Origin: Bacteroides sp.
GTDB taxonomy: Bacteria; Bacteroidota; Bacteroidia; Bacteroidales; Bacteroidaceae
Direction: 5' to 3'
Assembly: GCA_017471925.1 (NCBI GenBank)
Contig: JAFURM010000053.1
Span: 19,754-83,753 of the forward strand
DNA: 64,000 nucleotides
A program made the translations under genes and the position numbers. The notes below the pieces were generated by a model that worked only from the letters and a program-made list of their open reading frames with translations, did no database searches and was not told the origin of the DNA. This document shows, piece after piece, positions 43,027 to 51,688 of the stretch (the stretch's first letter is position 1; every line of letters starts with the position of its first letter).

Positions 43027-43136
43027 ACGGCCACACCGTTACATGGCCAACGCCACATCGTTATACAGGTAACGCTACGTCGTTATCTGATTAACGCTGC
43101 GCCTATATGTATAAAACGCTGCGCCTATATATATAA
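43026..43136. repeat. 22-bp tandem repeat, five units
   Basis: A 23-bp unit followed by four exact 22-bp units (starts 43026, 43049, 43071, 43093, 43115), all opening AACG. The first three carry the dyad AACG...CGTT; the last two, AACGCTGCGCCTATATrTATAA, are almost identical. The array begins in the gldH stop codon. Confidence 0.8.
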
Positions 43137-43181
43137 TAAGGTGTAGCGGGCAGAGTGTGGCTTGACGTATAAACAAAACAA

Positions 43182-43237
43182 GGCACGGACAACGCGGGAT
43201 GTACGGTAAGCACCGTTTCATCCGCGTAGTCCGTGCC
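43182..43237. repeat. 56-bp palindromic repeat, copy B
   Basis: Outer arms GGCACGGACAACGCGG and CCGCGTAGTCCGTGCC, inner ACGGT...ACCGT stem. Between the 3' ends of gldH and the M13 peptidase gene, so it may end both transcripts. Same length and ends as copies at 4450 and 63536. Confidence 0.85.
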
Positions 43238-43272
43238 TAAACTTTCAGGTAGATGCGAAAGGGGGAGTCGTA

Positions 43273-45303
43273 TTACCAAATGGAGACGCGCTCCTCTTCG
43301 GGAATAAAGAGAGGATCGTTCTCGGTGATGCCGAAGGCTTCATACCAGGCGTTGATGTGGGGCAGTGCTCCGTCCACACGCCACTTGCCCAGTGAGTGCA
43401 CATCGGTGATGGTCAGCTGGAGAGCTGCCTCAGGACGGATGTTGCCGGCCCATACGCCGGAGTAGGCCAGGAAGAAGCGCTGTTCGGGCGTGAAGCCGTC
43501 CTTGACAGGCAGGGGAGCATTGGCCGTAGCGTTCTTGAACGCCTGGAAGGCCACTTGCAGGCCACCGTGGTCGGCTATGTTCTCGCCCAACGTCATCTTG
43601 CCGTTGGCATGTACGCCGGGAGCCACCTGGATGCTGTCGAAGAAGTTCACCATCACGTCGGCACGCTCCTTGAAGTGCTTGGCATCCTCCTCGGTCCACC
43701 ACTCCTTCATGTTGCCCTCCTTGTCATAGAGGCGGCCCTGGTCGTCGAAGCCGTGGGTCATCTCGTGTCCGATGACTACACCGATGGCGCCATAGTTGAA
43801 GGCATCGTCGGCATTCATGTCAAAGAAGGGATATTGCAGGATGCCTGCGGGGAAGCAGATTTCGTTGGTCGTGGGGTTGTAGTAGGCATTCACCGTCTGC
43901 GGTGTCATGTGCCACTCGTCCTTGTCTACGGGCTTTCCGGCCTTGGCCATCATCTCGTCCATGCCCCATACGCTGGCACGCTTGATGTTCTCCCAATAGG
44001 AGTCGTTCTTGATTTCCAGGGTGGAATAGTCCTTCCACTTGTCGGGGTAGCCGATCTTCACGTGGAAAGTGGCCAGCTTTTCCTGTGCCTTCAGCTTGGT
44101 GGAGTCGCTCATCCAGGTCAGGTTGTCGATGCGTTGGCTCAGGCTGGTCTGCAGGTTCTTCACGAGCGTCACCATGCGTTCCTTGGCGGCTGCGGGGAAG
44201 TATTTCTCCACATACATTTGTCCGATGGCTTCGCCCAGCACGCCGCTCACCGTACCCACGGCACGCTTCCAGCGGGGGCGCATCTCCTGTGCGCCGGTCA
44301 TGGTGCGACGATAGAAGTCGAAGTTCTGCTCGGCCATGGCGTCGTCCAGCCAGGCGGAGGCTTCGTCAATCAGTTTCCACTGCAGGTAGATGGACTGCTG
44401 GTCGATGGGGAGTGTATCCAGTATCTCCACTGCGGCCTGCAGGGAGGCGGGCTGTCCCACGATGACCTCCTTCACGTCCTTCAGTCCCAGTCCGCCCAGG
44501 TAGGCATCCCAGTCGAAGGAGGCATACTTCTGCTTCAGCTCGTCTATGGTCATCTTGTTGTAGTTGGCTACGGGGTCGCGCAGTTCCGTTCCCGAGCGAT
44601 AGGCTTTGGCCAGGCGTGTCTCCACGTCCATCACTATTTGTGAGGCTTTCTTGGCCGTAGCCTCATCGAATCCGGCCAGGAGGAACATCTTCTGCACGTG
44701 TACGCCAAAGGCGGTGCGTATCTTCACGGTGGACTCGTCGGTCTTCACGTAGTAGTCGCGGTCGCCCATGGAGAGTCCGCCCTGATAGGTCTGCACGGCA
44801 TTCATGGAGCTGTTCTTCTCGTCGGCGCCCACGTAGAGCATCAGGTAGGAGCGGATGCCCTGGCGGTGCATCTTGGCCAACAGGGGATAGAGCTGGCTCT
44901 TCTCTTTCAATGCGGCCAGCTCGGCCAGGTCGGCCTTGATGGGTGTAACGCCGTCATTGTTCAGCTTCACGCTGTCCATGGCCATCTTGTAGAGGTCGCC
45001 CACCTTCTGGGCCACACTGCCTTGCTCGTGTTCCTTTGCGGCCAGTTCCTCAATGAGTCCCTGAATCTGCTTGCGGTTGTCCTCGGCCAGTTTGTCGAAG
45101 GAGCCGAAGCGTGAATACTCGCCTGTAAGGGGATTGCTTGCCATCCATCCGCCGCAGGCATATTGGTAGAAGTCGGTACCCGGCAGTGCCGTAGTATCGA
45201 GGTTGGCAAGCTGTATGCCCGACGTCAGTTCGCCGGAGGGCTTGCCCGGGTTGCATGATGCAGCCATGAAGCAGAGGGCTGCGATAGGTAAATAGTACTT
45301 CAT
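43273..45303 (-). CDS. M13-family zinc metallopeptidase lipoprotein
   Basis: 676 aa. Lipobox AASC (Cys17). N-terminal M13 domain begins PGTDFYQYACGGWMASN. Catalytic zinc site GHEMTHGFDDQG (about residue 515), with ENIADHGGLQ downstream as the third ligand, and the INAWYEAFGI region near the C-terminus. Neprilysin-like peptidases cut small peptides; here it should act in the periplasm or at the outer membrane. It lies 10 bp downstream of the ABC-F gene. Confidence 0.95.
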   Translation of the reverse strand: MKYYLPIAALCFMAASCNPGKPSGELTSGIQLANLDTTALPGTDFYQYACGGWMASNPLTGEYSRFGSFDKLAEDNRKQIQGLIEELAAKEHEQGSVAQKVGDLYKMAMDSVKLNNDGVTPIKADLAELAALKEKSQLYPLLAKMHRQGIRSYLMLYVGADEKNSSMNAVQTYQGGLSMGDRDYYVKTDESTVKIRTAFGVHVQKMFLLAGFDEATAKKASQIVMDVETRLAKAYRSGTELRDPVANYNKMTIDELKQKYASFDWDAYLGGLGLKDVKEVIVGQPASLQAAVEILDTLPIDQQSIYLQWKLIDEASAWLDDAMAEQNFDFYRRTMTGAQEMRPRWKRAVGTVSGVLGEAIGQMYVEKYFPAAAKERMVTLVKNLQTSLSQRIDNLTWMSDSTKLKAQEKLATFHVKIGYPDKWKDYSTLEIKNDSYWENIKRASVWGMDEMMAKAGKPVDKDEWHMTPQTVNAYYNPTTNEICFPAGILQYPFFDMNADDAFNYGAIGVVIGHEMTHGFDDQGRLYDKEGNMKEWWTEEDAKHFKERADVMVNFFDSIQVAPGVHANGKMTLGENIADHGGLQVAFQAFKNATANAPLPVKDGFTPEQRFFLAYSGVWAGNIRPEAALQLTITDVHSLGKWRVDGALPHINAWYEAFGITENDPLFIPEEERVSIW

Positions 45304-45313
45304 AAATATATAG

Positions 45314-47440
45314 TTAATTGAGATTTGACTCCAGTTCGATGCTGGCTGTTTCCCACTCCTCCACGGCCTGGTCCAGCTGCTGCTTCAGCTGCTGGTGCTG
45401 TTCGTAGAGCGACAGGTCGGCGGCGCCTTCGGGAGTGGCCATGCGGGCCTCAAGGATGGCAATGGCCGACTCTATCTGTTCTATCGCGGCCTCGCAGTCG
45501 GCCACGCGTCGTTCCAGTCTCTTCTGTCGCTTGGCCTGCTCCTTCTGCTGCTCATAGGAGAGCTTGGCCGTAGGGGCAGCGGCGGCAGCCTCTTGAGGGG
45601 CGGCCTTGCCGGTGGCGTTCTTCCGGGTGGGCGAAGCGGAGAGAGCCGGAGCGGCCTGCAGGTCGTTCAGGTTTTCTATCTGCTTCTTCTGCAGGAACTC
45701 ATAGATGCCGCAGAGGTGTTCGCGCACCAGGCCGCCGCCAAACTCATAGACCTTGGTGACCAGGCCATCCAGGAAGTCGCGGTCGTGGCTCACGATGATG
45801 ACCGTGCCGTCAAAGTCGCGGATGGCCTCCTTCAGTACGTCCTTGGAGCGCATGTCCAGGTGGTTGGTGGGTTCGTCCAGGATGAGGAAGTTCACCGGTT
45901 CCAGCAGCAGTTTGATCATGGCCAGACGGGTGCGTTCGCCGCCAGAGAGCACCTTGACCTTCTTGTCGGAAGCCTCGCCGCCAAACATGAAGGCGCCCAG
46001 GATGTCGCGTATCTTCAGGCGGATGTCGCCCACGGCTACGCGGTCTATGGTGTCGAATACGGTCTGGCTCTCGTCCAACAGCTGGGCCTGGTTCTGTGCG
46101 AAGTAGCCTATCTGCACGTTGTGTCCCAGGGTGAGGCGGCCGGTGTAGTCACTGATTTCGCCCATGATGCACTTCACGAGGGTGGACTTGCCCTCACCGT
46201 TCTTGCCCACGAAGGCGACCTTCTCGCCCCGGTTGATGGTGAGGTTCACGTTGTGGAACACTACATGGCCCCCTCTAACTCCCCCCGAGGGGGAGGATTG
46301 CGATGTGAGAGCACTGCCATGAAGTTCCTGCTCCCGCAGCTGTTCCACAGGGAGACAGCAGTAGGGGGAAGATGGCGATGTGAGAGCATTGTCATGAAGT
46401 TCCCCCTCGGGGGGAGTTGAGGGGGATCCATAGCTCTTGCCCACCTCGTCGCAGATGACGGGATAGTTGCCGCTGCGGCTGCTGCAGGTGAACTTCAGGC
46501 GAAGGGTGGAGTTGTCCTCCTCGTCCACTTCAATGCGTTCCAACTTCTCCAACTGCTTGACGCGGCTCTGTACCTGTATGGCCTTGGTGGCTTTATAGCG
46601 GAAGCGTTCAATGAAGGCTTCCGTGTCCTCTATCTGCTTCTGCTGGTTCTCGTAGGCACGCAGTTGCTGCTCGCGCCGCTCCTTACGGAGGACGACGAAC
46701 TCGTCGTATTTCACCTTATAGTCGTAGATACGGCCGCAGGATATTTCGATGGTGCGTGTGGTGACGTTGTTCAGGAAGGCGCGGTCGTGGCTGACGAGCA
46801 CCACGGCATTGGCACGTGTAGCCAGGAAGTGCTCCAGCCACTGTATGCTCTCGATGTCCAGATGGTTGGTGGGCTCGTCCAGGAGCAGGACGTCGGGGCG
46901 GCGCAACAGCAGCTTGGCCAGCTCGATGCGCATGCGCCATCCGCCGGAGAATTCGCTCGTGGGGCGGTCAAAGTCTGCACGGCTGAAGCCCAGTCCCTGC
47001 AGCGTGCGCTCCAGTTCGGCCCGATAGTTGGTGCCGCCCATCAGGTGGAAGCGGTCGTTCGCGTGGGTGAAGCGGTCGATGAGTTTCTGATACTCCTCGC
47101 TCTCATAGTCGGTGCGTTCGGCCAGTTCCCGGTTCATGCGCTCCAGGTCGGCCTGCATCTCGAAGATGTGCTCGAAGGCCAGCTCGGCCTCCTGCAACAC
47201 GGTGCGGCTGTCGGCCAGTTTCATCACCTGGGGCAGGTAGCCCACGGTGCACTCGCGCGGCACGGCTACCACGCCCGCCGTAGGCTGCTGAAGCCCGGCC
47301 AGTATCTTGAGCATGGTGGACTTGCCGGCTCCGTTCTTTCCGACAAGGGCAATACGGTCTTTCTTGTTGATTACGTAGGAAACATCCTCGAAGAGAGGCG
47401 TAGCGTTAAATTCAACTTTGAGTCCTTCTACAGAAATCAT
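45314..47440 (-). CDS. ABC-F ATPase with in-frame palindromic insertion
   Basis: 708 aa from ATG 47440 (MISVEGLKVEF), where the family begins and just after a strong promoter. Two ABC domains: Walker A GKNGAGKST and signature FSGGWRMRIELAKLLLRRP in the first, GKNGEGKST and LSGGERTRLAMIKLLL in the second, with both DEPTNHLD boxes. A C-terminal coiled tail (EQQKEQAKRQKRLERRVADCEAAIEQIE) follows. ABC-F proteins act on ribosomes, in translation or antibiotic protection. A 53-residue stretch (about 339-391, GSPSTPPEGELHDN...) comes from a palindromic DNA element placed just before the second ABC domain, between GKSYG and HVVFHNV. Confidence 0.9.
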   Translation of the reverse strand: MISVEGLKVEFNATPLFEDVSYVINKKDRIALVGKNGAGKSTMLKILAGLQQPTAGVVAVPRECTVGYLPQVMKLADSRTVLQEAELAFEHIFEMQADLERMNRELAERTDYESEEYQKLIDRFTHANDRFHLMGGTNYRAELERTLQGLGFSRADFDRPTSEFSGGWRMRIELAKLLLRRPDVLLLDEPTNHLDIESIQWLEHFLATRANAVVLVSHDRAFLNNVTTRTIEISCGRIYDYKVKYDEFVVLRKERREQQLRAYENQQKQIEDTEAFIERFRYKATKAIQVQSRVKQLEKLERIEVDEEDNSTLRLKFTCSSRSGNYPVICDEVGKSYGSPSTPPEGELHDNALTSPSSPYCCLPVEQLREQELHGSALTSQSSPSGGVRGGHVVFHNVNLTINRGEKVAFVGKNGEGKSTLVKCIMGEISDYTGRLTLGHNVQIGYFAQNQAQLLDESQTVFDTIDRVAVGDIRLKIRDILGAFMFGGEASDKKVKVLSGGERTRLAMIKLLLEPVNFLILDEPTNHLDMRSKDVLKEAIRDFDGTVIIVSHDRDFLDGLVTKVYEFGGGLVREHLCGIYEFLQKKQIENLNDLQAAPALSASPTRKNATGKAAPQEAAAAAPTAKLSYEQQKEQAKRQKRLERRVADCEAAIEQIESAIAILEARMATPEGAADLSLYEQHQQLKQQLDQAVEEWETASIELESNLN
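46269..46427. mobile_element. MITE-like palindromic element inside the ABC-F gene
   Basis: Terminal inverted repeats of about 25 bp: 46269-46294, opening CCCCCTCTAACTCCCCCCGA, and 46401-46425, the near-exact complement. Two internal direct repeats of 33 bp start near 46297 and 46370 and share CGATGTGAGAGCA and CATGAAGTTCC. The element adds 159 bp (53 codons) with no stop, so the host frame stays open. No transposase is present, and no clear target duplication was found. Confidence 0.75.
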
Positions 47441-47465
47441 CCTTATGCATTTATTATTCAGCCTG

Positions 47466-47497
47466 CAAAGATAGTGCAAAACGCGTGCAGAAGCAAA
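47466..47497 (-). promoter_or_regulatory. Promoter of the ABC-F gene
   Basis: Minus-strand TTTG (47497-47494), 20-bp spacer, TATCTTTG (47473-47466): a full consensus match, 26 bp before the start at 47440. Confidence 0.75.
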
Positions 47498-47551
47498 CAA
47501 AGTCATGGGAATCTTCCGCCCCACGCTTATTAACGCAAGGAGAAACGGATG

Positions 47552-47643
47552 TATAGGGCGATGGGGCGAGCGTATATAGGGCGATGGGGCGTGCGTGTAT
47601 AGGGCGATGAACTGCACGCGTATAAGACGGAGAGTTGCAGCAT
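47552..47643. repeat. 23-bp tandem repeat, four units
   Basis: Units start at 47552, 47575, 47598 and 47621, each opening TATAGGGCGAT or TATAAGACGGA. The first two differ at only two positions in their last few bases. The array lies 55 bp upstream of the ABC-F -33 element. Confidence 0.8.
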
Positions 47644-47751
47644 TACACACTCTTCTCAATTTAACAGGAAAGGGCAGTAACCAACTGCTATTCGTGACAA
47701 ACAAAGCCATTAGAAGATAACGGAATCATTACTTCAGCCCTTCCCTAACAG

Positions 47752-47781
47752 AAATGGGTGCACCCCAAGGCACACCCATTT
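47752..47781 (-). terminator. Hairpin after the acyl-CoA synthetase gene
   Basis: AAATGGGTG and CACCCATTT form a 9-bp stem with a 12-nt loop, 30 bp beyond the stop codon. The T-run is short. Confidence 0.5.
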
Positions 47782-47810
47782 TCTGAAACTATCATGACCG
47801 CCCGTGCAGC

Positions 47811-49466
47811 CTATTTCGCATCGTTCTTGCGAATCTCCACACGGCGGATTTTGCCGCTGATGGTCTTGGGCAACTCGTCCACGAACTCGATGACGCGCGG
47901 ATACTTATAGGGGGCAGTGACACGCTTCACGTGGTTCTGCAACTCCTTCACCAGTTCCTCACCCGCACGCTGCTTATACTCCTTGCTCAGCACGATGGTA
48001 GCCTTCACCACCTGTCCACGGATTTCATCGGGCACACCGGTAATGGCACACTCCACCACGGCCGGATGCGTCATCAGGGCGCTCTCCACCTCAAAGGGGC
48101 CGATGCGATAGCCGCTGCTCTTGATGACATCGTCGGCACGGCCCACGAACCAGTAGTAGCCGTCTTCGTCGCGCCAGGCCACGTCGCCGGTGTAGTAGAT
48201 GTCATCGTGCCAGGCCTCCTCGGTCAGGACGGCATCGCGGTAATACTCCTTGAAGAGCCCCAGCGGCTTGCCCTTGTCGGTGCGGATGACAATCTGTCCC
48301 TGCTCGCCATCCTCGGCCGAGCGGCCGTCAGGCGTCAGCAGGTCGATGTCATACTGCGGATTGGGCACGCCCATACTGCCCGGCTTCGGCTCCATCCAGG
48401 GGAAGGTGCCGAGGGTCAGCGTGGTCTCCGTCTGTCCGAAGCCTTCCATCAGGCGGATGCCGGTAATCTTCTTGAAGGTTTCATAGACGGAGTGGTTCAG
48501 TGCCTCACCGGCCGTGGTGCAATACTCCAGGGAGGAGAGGTCATACTTGGTAATGTCTTCCTTGATGAGGAAACGGTAGATGGTGGGGGGAGCGCAGAGG
48601 GAGGTTATCTTGCAGTCCTGAATCTTCTGCAGGATGTCGGCCGGCGTGAACTTCTCATGGTCATAGACGAAGATGTTGGCACCGGCAATCATCTGGCCGT
48701 AAAGCTTTCCCCACACAGCCTTGCCCCATCCCGTGTCGGCGATGGTCAGGTGCAGACTGTCCTCGTGCAGGCTGTGCCAGAAGGCGGCCGTCGTGATATG
48801 GCCCAAGGGGTAGGTGTAGTCGTGGGCGACCATCTTGGGTTCGCCCGTAGTGCCGCTGGTGAAGTACATCAATGAGGTGTCGCTGTTCACGTTCACCTGC
48901 CCGGGCTTCACGAAGGCAGGCGCCTCGTCCATACCTTTGTGGAAGTCCTTGAAACCTTCGGGCATGTCAGGGCCTATGCTCACCAAGTGTTCAATGGAGG
49001 GACAGTCGGGCAGAGCGTCTATGATGTGGCGGGTGATGACCTCCTCGCCCGCACAGACTATCATCTTGATGGTAGCCGCCTTGCAACGGTAGACGATGTC
49101 TTTCTTGGTCAGCAGATGGGTGGCGGGAATCACGACGGCACCAATCTTGTGCAGGGCGATGGTGGCAAACCAGAACTCGATGCGACGCTTCAGGATGAGC
49201 ATCACCATGTCGCCATGACCTATGCCCAACTGCTGGAAGAAGGCGGCCGTGCGGTCGGTCTTCTCTTTCAGTTCGGCATAGGTGTATTGATGGGAAGCCC
49301 CCTTGTCATTGGTCCATAGGATGGCCTTCTTGTCGGGCTGCTCGGCCGCCCAAGCGTCCACCACGTCATAGCCGAAGTTGAAGTTGTCGGGCACGTTTAT
49401 TTTCAGGGTCTGTATGAACTCCTCCTGCGAGGAGAAGGATGTTTGGGGTACGAATCTTTCTAACAT
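47811..49466 (-). CDS. AMP-binding acyl-CoA synthetase (medium-chain/acetate type)
   Basis: 551 aa, ANL superfamily. ATP-binding P-loop YFTSGTTGEPKMVAHDY (about 198-214), EGFGQTETTL, TGDVAWRDEDGYYWFVGRADDVIKSSGYRIGPFEVES and the C-terminal catalytic Lys in PKTISGKIRR (about 541). It activates a short or medium-chain acid to its CoA ester; sequence resembles the ACSM-type enzymes more than classical acetyl-CoA synthetase. It follows a cupin-domain regulator after 54 bp, a pairing seen in several gut anaerobes. Confidence 0.9.
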   Translation of the reverse strand: MLERFVPQTSFSSQEEFIQTLKINVPDNFNFGYDVVDAWAAEQPDKKAILWTNDKGASHQYTYAELKEKTDRTAAFFQQLGIGHGDMVMLILKRRIEFWFATIALHKIGAVVIPATHLLTKKDIVYRCKAATIKMIVCAGEEVITRHIIDALPDCPSIEHLVSIGPDMPEGFKDFHKGMDEAPAFVKPGQVNVNSDTSLMYFTSGTTGEPKMVAHDYTYPLGHITTAAFWHSLHEDSLHLTIADTGWGKAVWGKLYGQMIAGANIFVYDHEKFTPADILQKIQDCKITSLCAPPTIYRFLIKEDITKYDLSSLEYCTTAGEALNHSVYETFKKITGIRLMEGFGQTETTLTLGTFPWMEPKPGSMGVPNPQYDIDLLTPDGRSAEDGEQGQIVIRTDKGKPLGLFKEYYRDAVLTEEAWHDDIYYTGDVAWRDEDGYYWFVGRADDVIKSSGYRIGPFEVESALMTHPAVVECAITGVPDEIRGQVVKATIVLSKEYKQRAGEELVKELQNHVKRVTAPYKYPRVIEFVDELPKTISGKIRRVEIRKNDAK

Positions 49467-49520
49467 GATTGTCTTAAGTGGATAATGAATAATGAAGGGT
49501 GAAAGGTCGTTGCGTCCGGC

Positions 49521-50069
49521 CTACAGGATGATGGCGAGAAACTTGACCGGCTTTCCGTTCAGGGCTTTCATGCCGTGGGGCTGCTGGGAGTCGAAGTAGA
49601 GGCTGTCTCCGGGCTGCAGGGTCAGTTCCTTGCCGTTGATGTTCAGCAGCAGGGCTCCCTCGATGACGTAGTTGAACTCCTGTCCGGGGTGACTGTTCAG
49701 ATGCATGGGTTGCTCGCTGGGAGCCACGGTCACGATGAAGGGGTCGCTCTTACGGTCGCGGAAGCCGCTGGCCAGGGATTCATACTTGTATGCCTTGGTG
49801 CGCTCCACGCTGACGCCCTTGCCCGAGCGGGTCAGGAAGTAGGTGTTCATCTTGGGTTCTTCGCCAAACATAAGCACGTCGAGCGACATGTTGTAGCGTC
49901 GGGCAATGGTTTGCAACATGCTGACGGAGATGTCGCTCTCGCCACTCTCAGCCCGTTGATACTCTTCGATGGAGATGTCGCAGTCGGCAGCGATATCGGC
50001 CGCCGTCAGGTCGAGCACATCACGCAATCCGCGCAACCGCTCGGCAATCTGTCTGATCTGTTCGTTCAT
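49521..50069 (-). CDS. XRE-type regulator with cupin domain
   Basis: 182 aa. N-terminal XRE helix-turn-helix (IAERLRGLRDVLDLTAADIAADCDISIEEYQRAESGESDISVSMLQTIARRYNMSLDVLMFGEE) and a C-terminal cupin (NSHPGQEFNYVIEGALLLNINGKELTLQPGDSLYFDSQQPHGMKAL, about 122-167). This architecture is common for regulators next to the gene they control, here the downstream acyl-CoA synthetase. Confidence 0.93.
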   Translation of the reverse strand: MNEQIRQIAERLRGLRDVLDLTAADIAADCDISIEEYQRAESGESDISVSMLQTIARRYNMSLDVLMFGEEPKMNTYFLTRSGKGVSVERTKAYKYESLASGFRDRKSDPFIVTVAPSEQPMHLNSHPGQEFNYVIEGALLLNINGKELTLQPGDSLYFDSQQPHGMKALNGKPVKFLAIIL

Positions 50070-50100
50070 GGTCTCTATGATATTAATGATTAATGTAATG

Positions 50101-50877
50101 TCAGCGGCAGCTGTTCTTGACGGCCTGGATAAGGGCGTTGGTGAAGCCCTCCGCTTCCAGCGTGTTGATGCCCTTGACGGTCAGACCGCCGGGCGTACAC
50201 ACCTTGTCTATCTCCACGGCGGGATGGGTGTCGTTCTGCAGGATGAGTTCGGCGGCGCCCTTCATGGACTGGGCCACCATCTTCATGCCGTCCTTGGGGT
50301 AGATACCCAGTTCCACACCGGCCTGCATCACGGCCTGGACATACTTCAGGGCATAGGCGATGCCACAGGAGGTCATGGCCGTGGCGGCCGCCATCTTCTC
50401 CTCGGGCAGCAGCACGGCCAGGCCCATCTCGTTGAAGATGTGGAGCATCAGCTGCTCCTGTTCCTTGGTGGCATGGTGTGAGGCAAGGAGCGTGGTGCTC
50501 TGCAGCAAGGAGATGGCGGTGTTCGGTATCAGGCGGAACATGCTCATCTCTGCACAGCCGGCATACTCCTCCAACTGGGCGAAGCTGATGCCTGCAGCCA
50601 CGGACACCAGTATCTGCCGGGGCTTGGGCGCAACCTCACGGATGACATCACGGATGAGCCACGGCTTCACGGCCAGCACCACGAGGTCGGCCTCCGAAGC
50701 GGCCTGACGGTTGTCGGTCGTGACGTTCAGGGCCGGATAGTCGGCCTTCAAGGCGTCCAACTTGCCGGCAGAGGGGTTGCTCACACATATCTCTTCGGGC
50801 TTCACCACTGTTCCTTTGCACAGTCCGCGTGCAATGGCACCTCCCATGTTGCCGGCGCCTATGATTGCTATTTTCAT
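50101..50877 (-). CDS. proC: Pyrroline-5-carboxylate reductase
   Basis: 258 aa. NADPH-binding IAIIGAGNMGGAIARGL at the N-terminus, VLAVKPWLIRDVI, and the dimer domain TSCGIAYALKYVQA...PGGLTVKGINTLEAEG, the ProC signature. It makes proline from pyrroline-5-carboxylate. Between the deformylase gene (18 bp) and the cupin regulator (31 bp). Confidence 0.95.
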   Translation of the reverse strand: MKIAIIGAGNMGGAIARGLCKGTVVKPEEICVSNPSAGKLDALKADYPALNVTTDNRQAASEADLVVLAVKPWLIRDVIREVAPKPRQILVSVAAGISFAQLEEYAGCAEMSMFRLIPNTAISLLQSTTLLASHHATKEQEQLMLHIFNEMGLAVLLPEEKMAAATAMTSCGIAYALKYVQAVMQAGVELGIYPKDGMKMVAQSMKGAAELILQNDTHPAVEIDKVCTPGGLTVKGINTLEAEGFTNALIQAVKNSCR

Positions 50878-50895
50878 AACGGTTCTTTCTTGGGG

Positions 50896-51537
50896 TTATT
50901 GGTTCACGATAGTATCTGCTTTGTCGGTATAGAACGTGCCGTCCAGATGGTCCACCTCATGCTGGAAGATGACGGCGGTGAAGCCGCGGACGGTATCGGT
51001 ACGCAGGTCGAAGGTGGCTTCGTCACGATGCTGCAGCACTATCGTCGTGCTGCGCGCCACCTGTCCCCGACGGCCGGGGATGGAGAGGCATCCCTCCCAG
51101 CCCGCTTGCGTCTCGTCGGAAAGATAAGTCAGCGTGGGGTTGATGTAGAACTCGAAAGGCGCACCCTCCTTATCCAACCGCTGCACGGCCACCAGCTTGC
51201 GACCGATGCCCACTTGCGGGGCGGCAATGCCCACGCCGGTATTCTCGGGGTCGTTCACGGTCAGCAACATGCGCTGCTTCAACCGGCGGAAGAAGGGTGA
51301 GGCCACCTCTTCCGGCTCCAACGGCCTGCAGGGCTTGCGCAGGAAGAGCGAGTCGCTCTCGTTGTCCACTACCCATAGGCGCATGAGGAGCGTATCCTCG
51401 CCCATGGTACCAATGACCTGTTGCTCGTCGGCCGTCCAGCCGTCGGCCGTTCTCCCGCCCTTACAGGAGGCCAGCAGCAAGAGGCCTCCACAGAGGATGA
51501 AGGCACAGAGTGCCCGAAAGTACTGTATCTTGTTCAT
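50896..51537 (-). CDS. Peptide deformylase with lipoprotein signal
   Basis: 213 aa. All three deformylase motifs are intact: GVGIAAPQVG (101-110), EGCLS (148-152, metal Cys150) and QHEVDHLDG (192-200, metal His193 and His197). The N-terminus is unusual: FRALCAFILCGGLLLLASCKGG reads as a lipoprotein signal with Cys25, which would put the enzyme outside the cytoplasm. Housekeeping deformylases have no such signal. It may act on formylated peptides in the periplasm or at the cell surface, or it is a paralogue with another substrate. Confidence 0.88.
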   Translation of the reverse strand: MNKIQYFRALCAFILCGGLLLLASCKGGRTADGWTADEQQVIGTMGEDTLLMRLWVVDNESDSLFLRKPCRPLEPEEVASPFFRRLKQRMLLTVNDPENTGVGIAAPQVGIGRKLVAVQRLDKEGAPFEFYINPTLTYLSDETQAGWEGCLSIPGRRGQVARSTTIVLQHRDEATFDLRTDTVRGFTAVIFQHEVDHLDGTFYTDKADTIVNQ

Positions 51538-51542
51538 GAGCG

Positions 51543-51550
51543 CAAAGATA
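51543..51550 (-). promoter_or_regulatory. -7 box directly before the deformylase start
   Basis: Minus-strand TATCTTTG ends 5 bp before the ATG at 51537, so the mRNA would start at or next to the start codon (leaderless). Confidence 0.5.
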
Positions 51551-51688
51551 CGAAAAGCAACAGGATTTGCGACAGAAAGGACAATGAAAAAGCATAATTA
51601 AGTGAAGGGCATAGCCTGCTTTCGCATCCACATTGTAAACATTTCGCAATAATCTCTGTCTTTAGAGAAAAGAGGTGCAAAAACAGTA

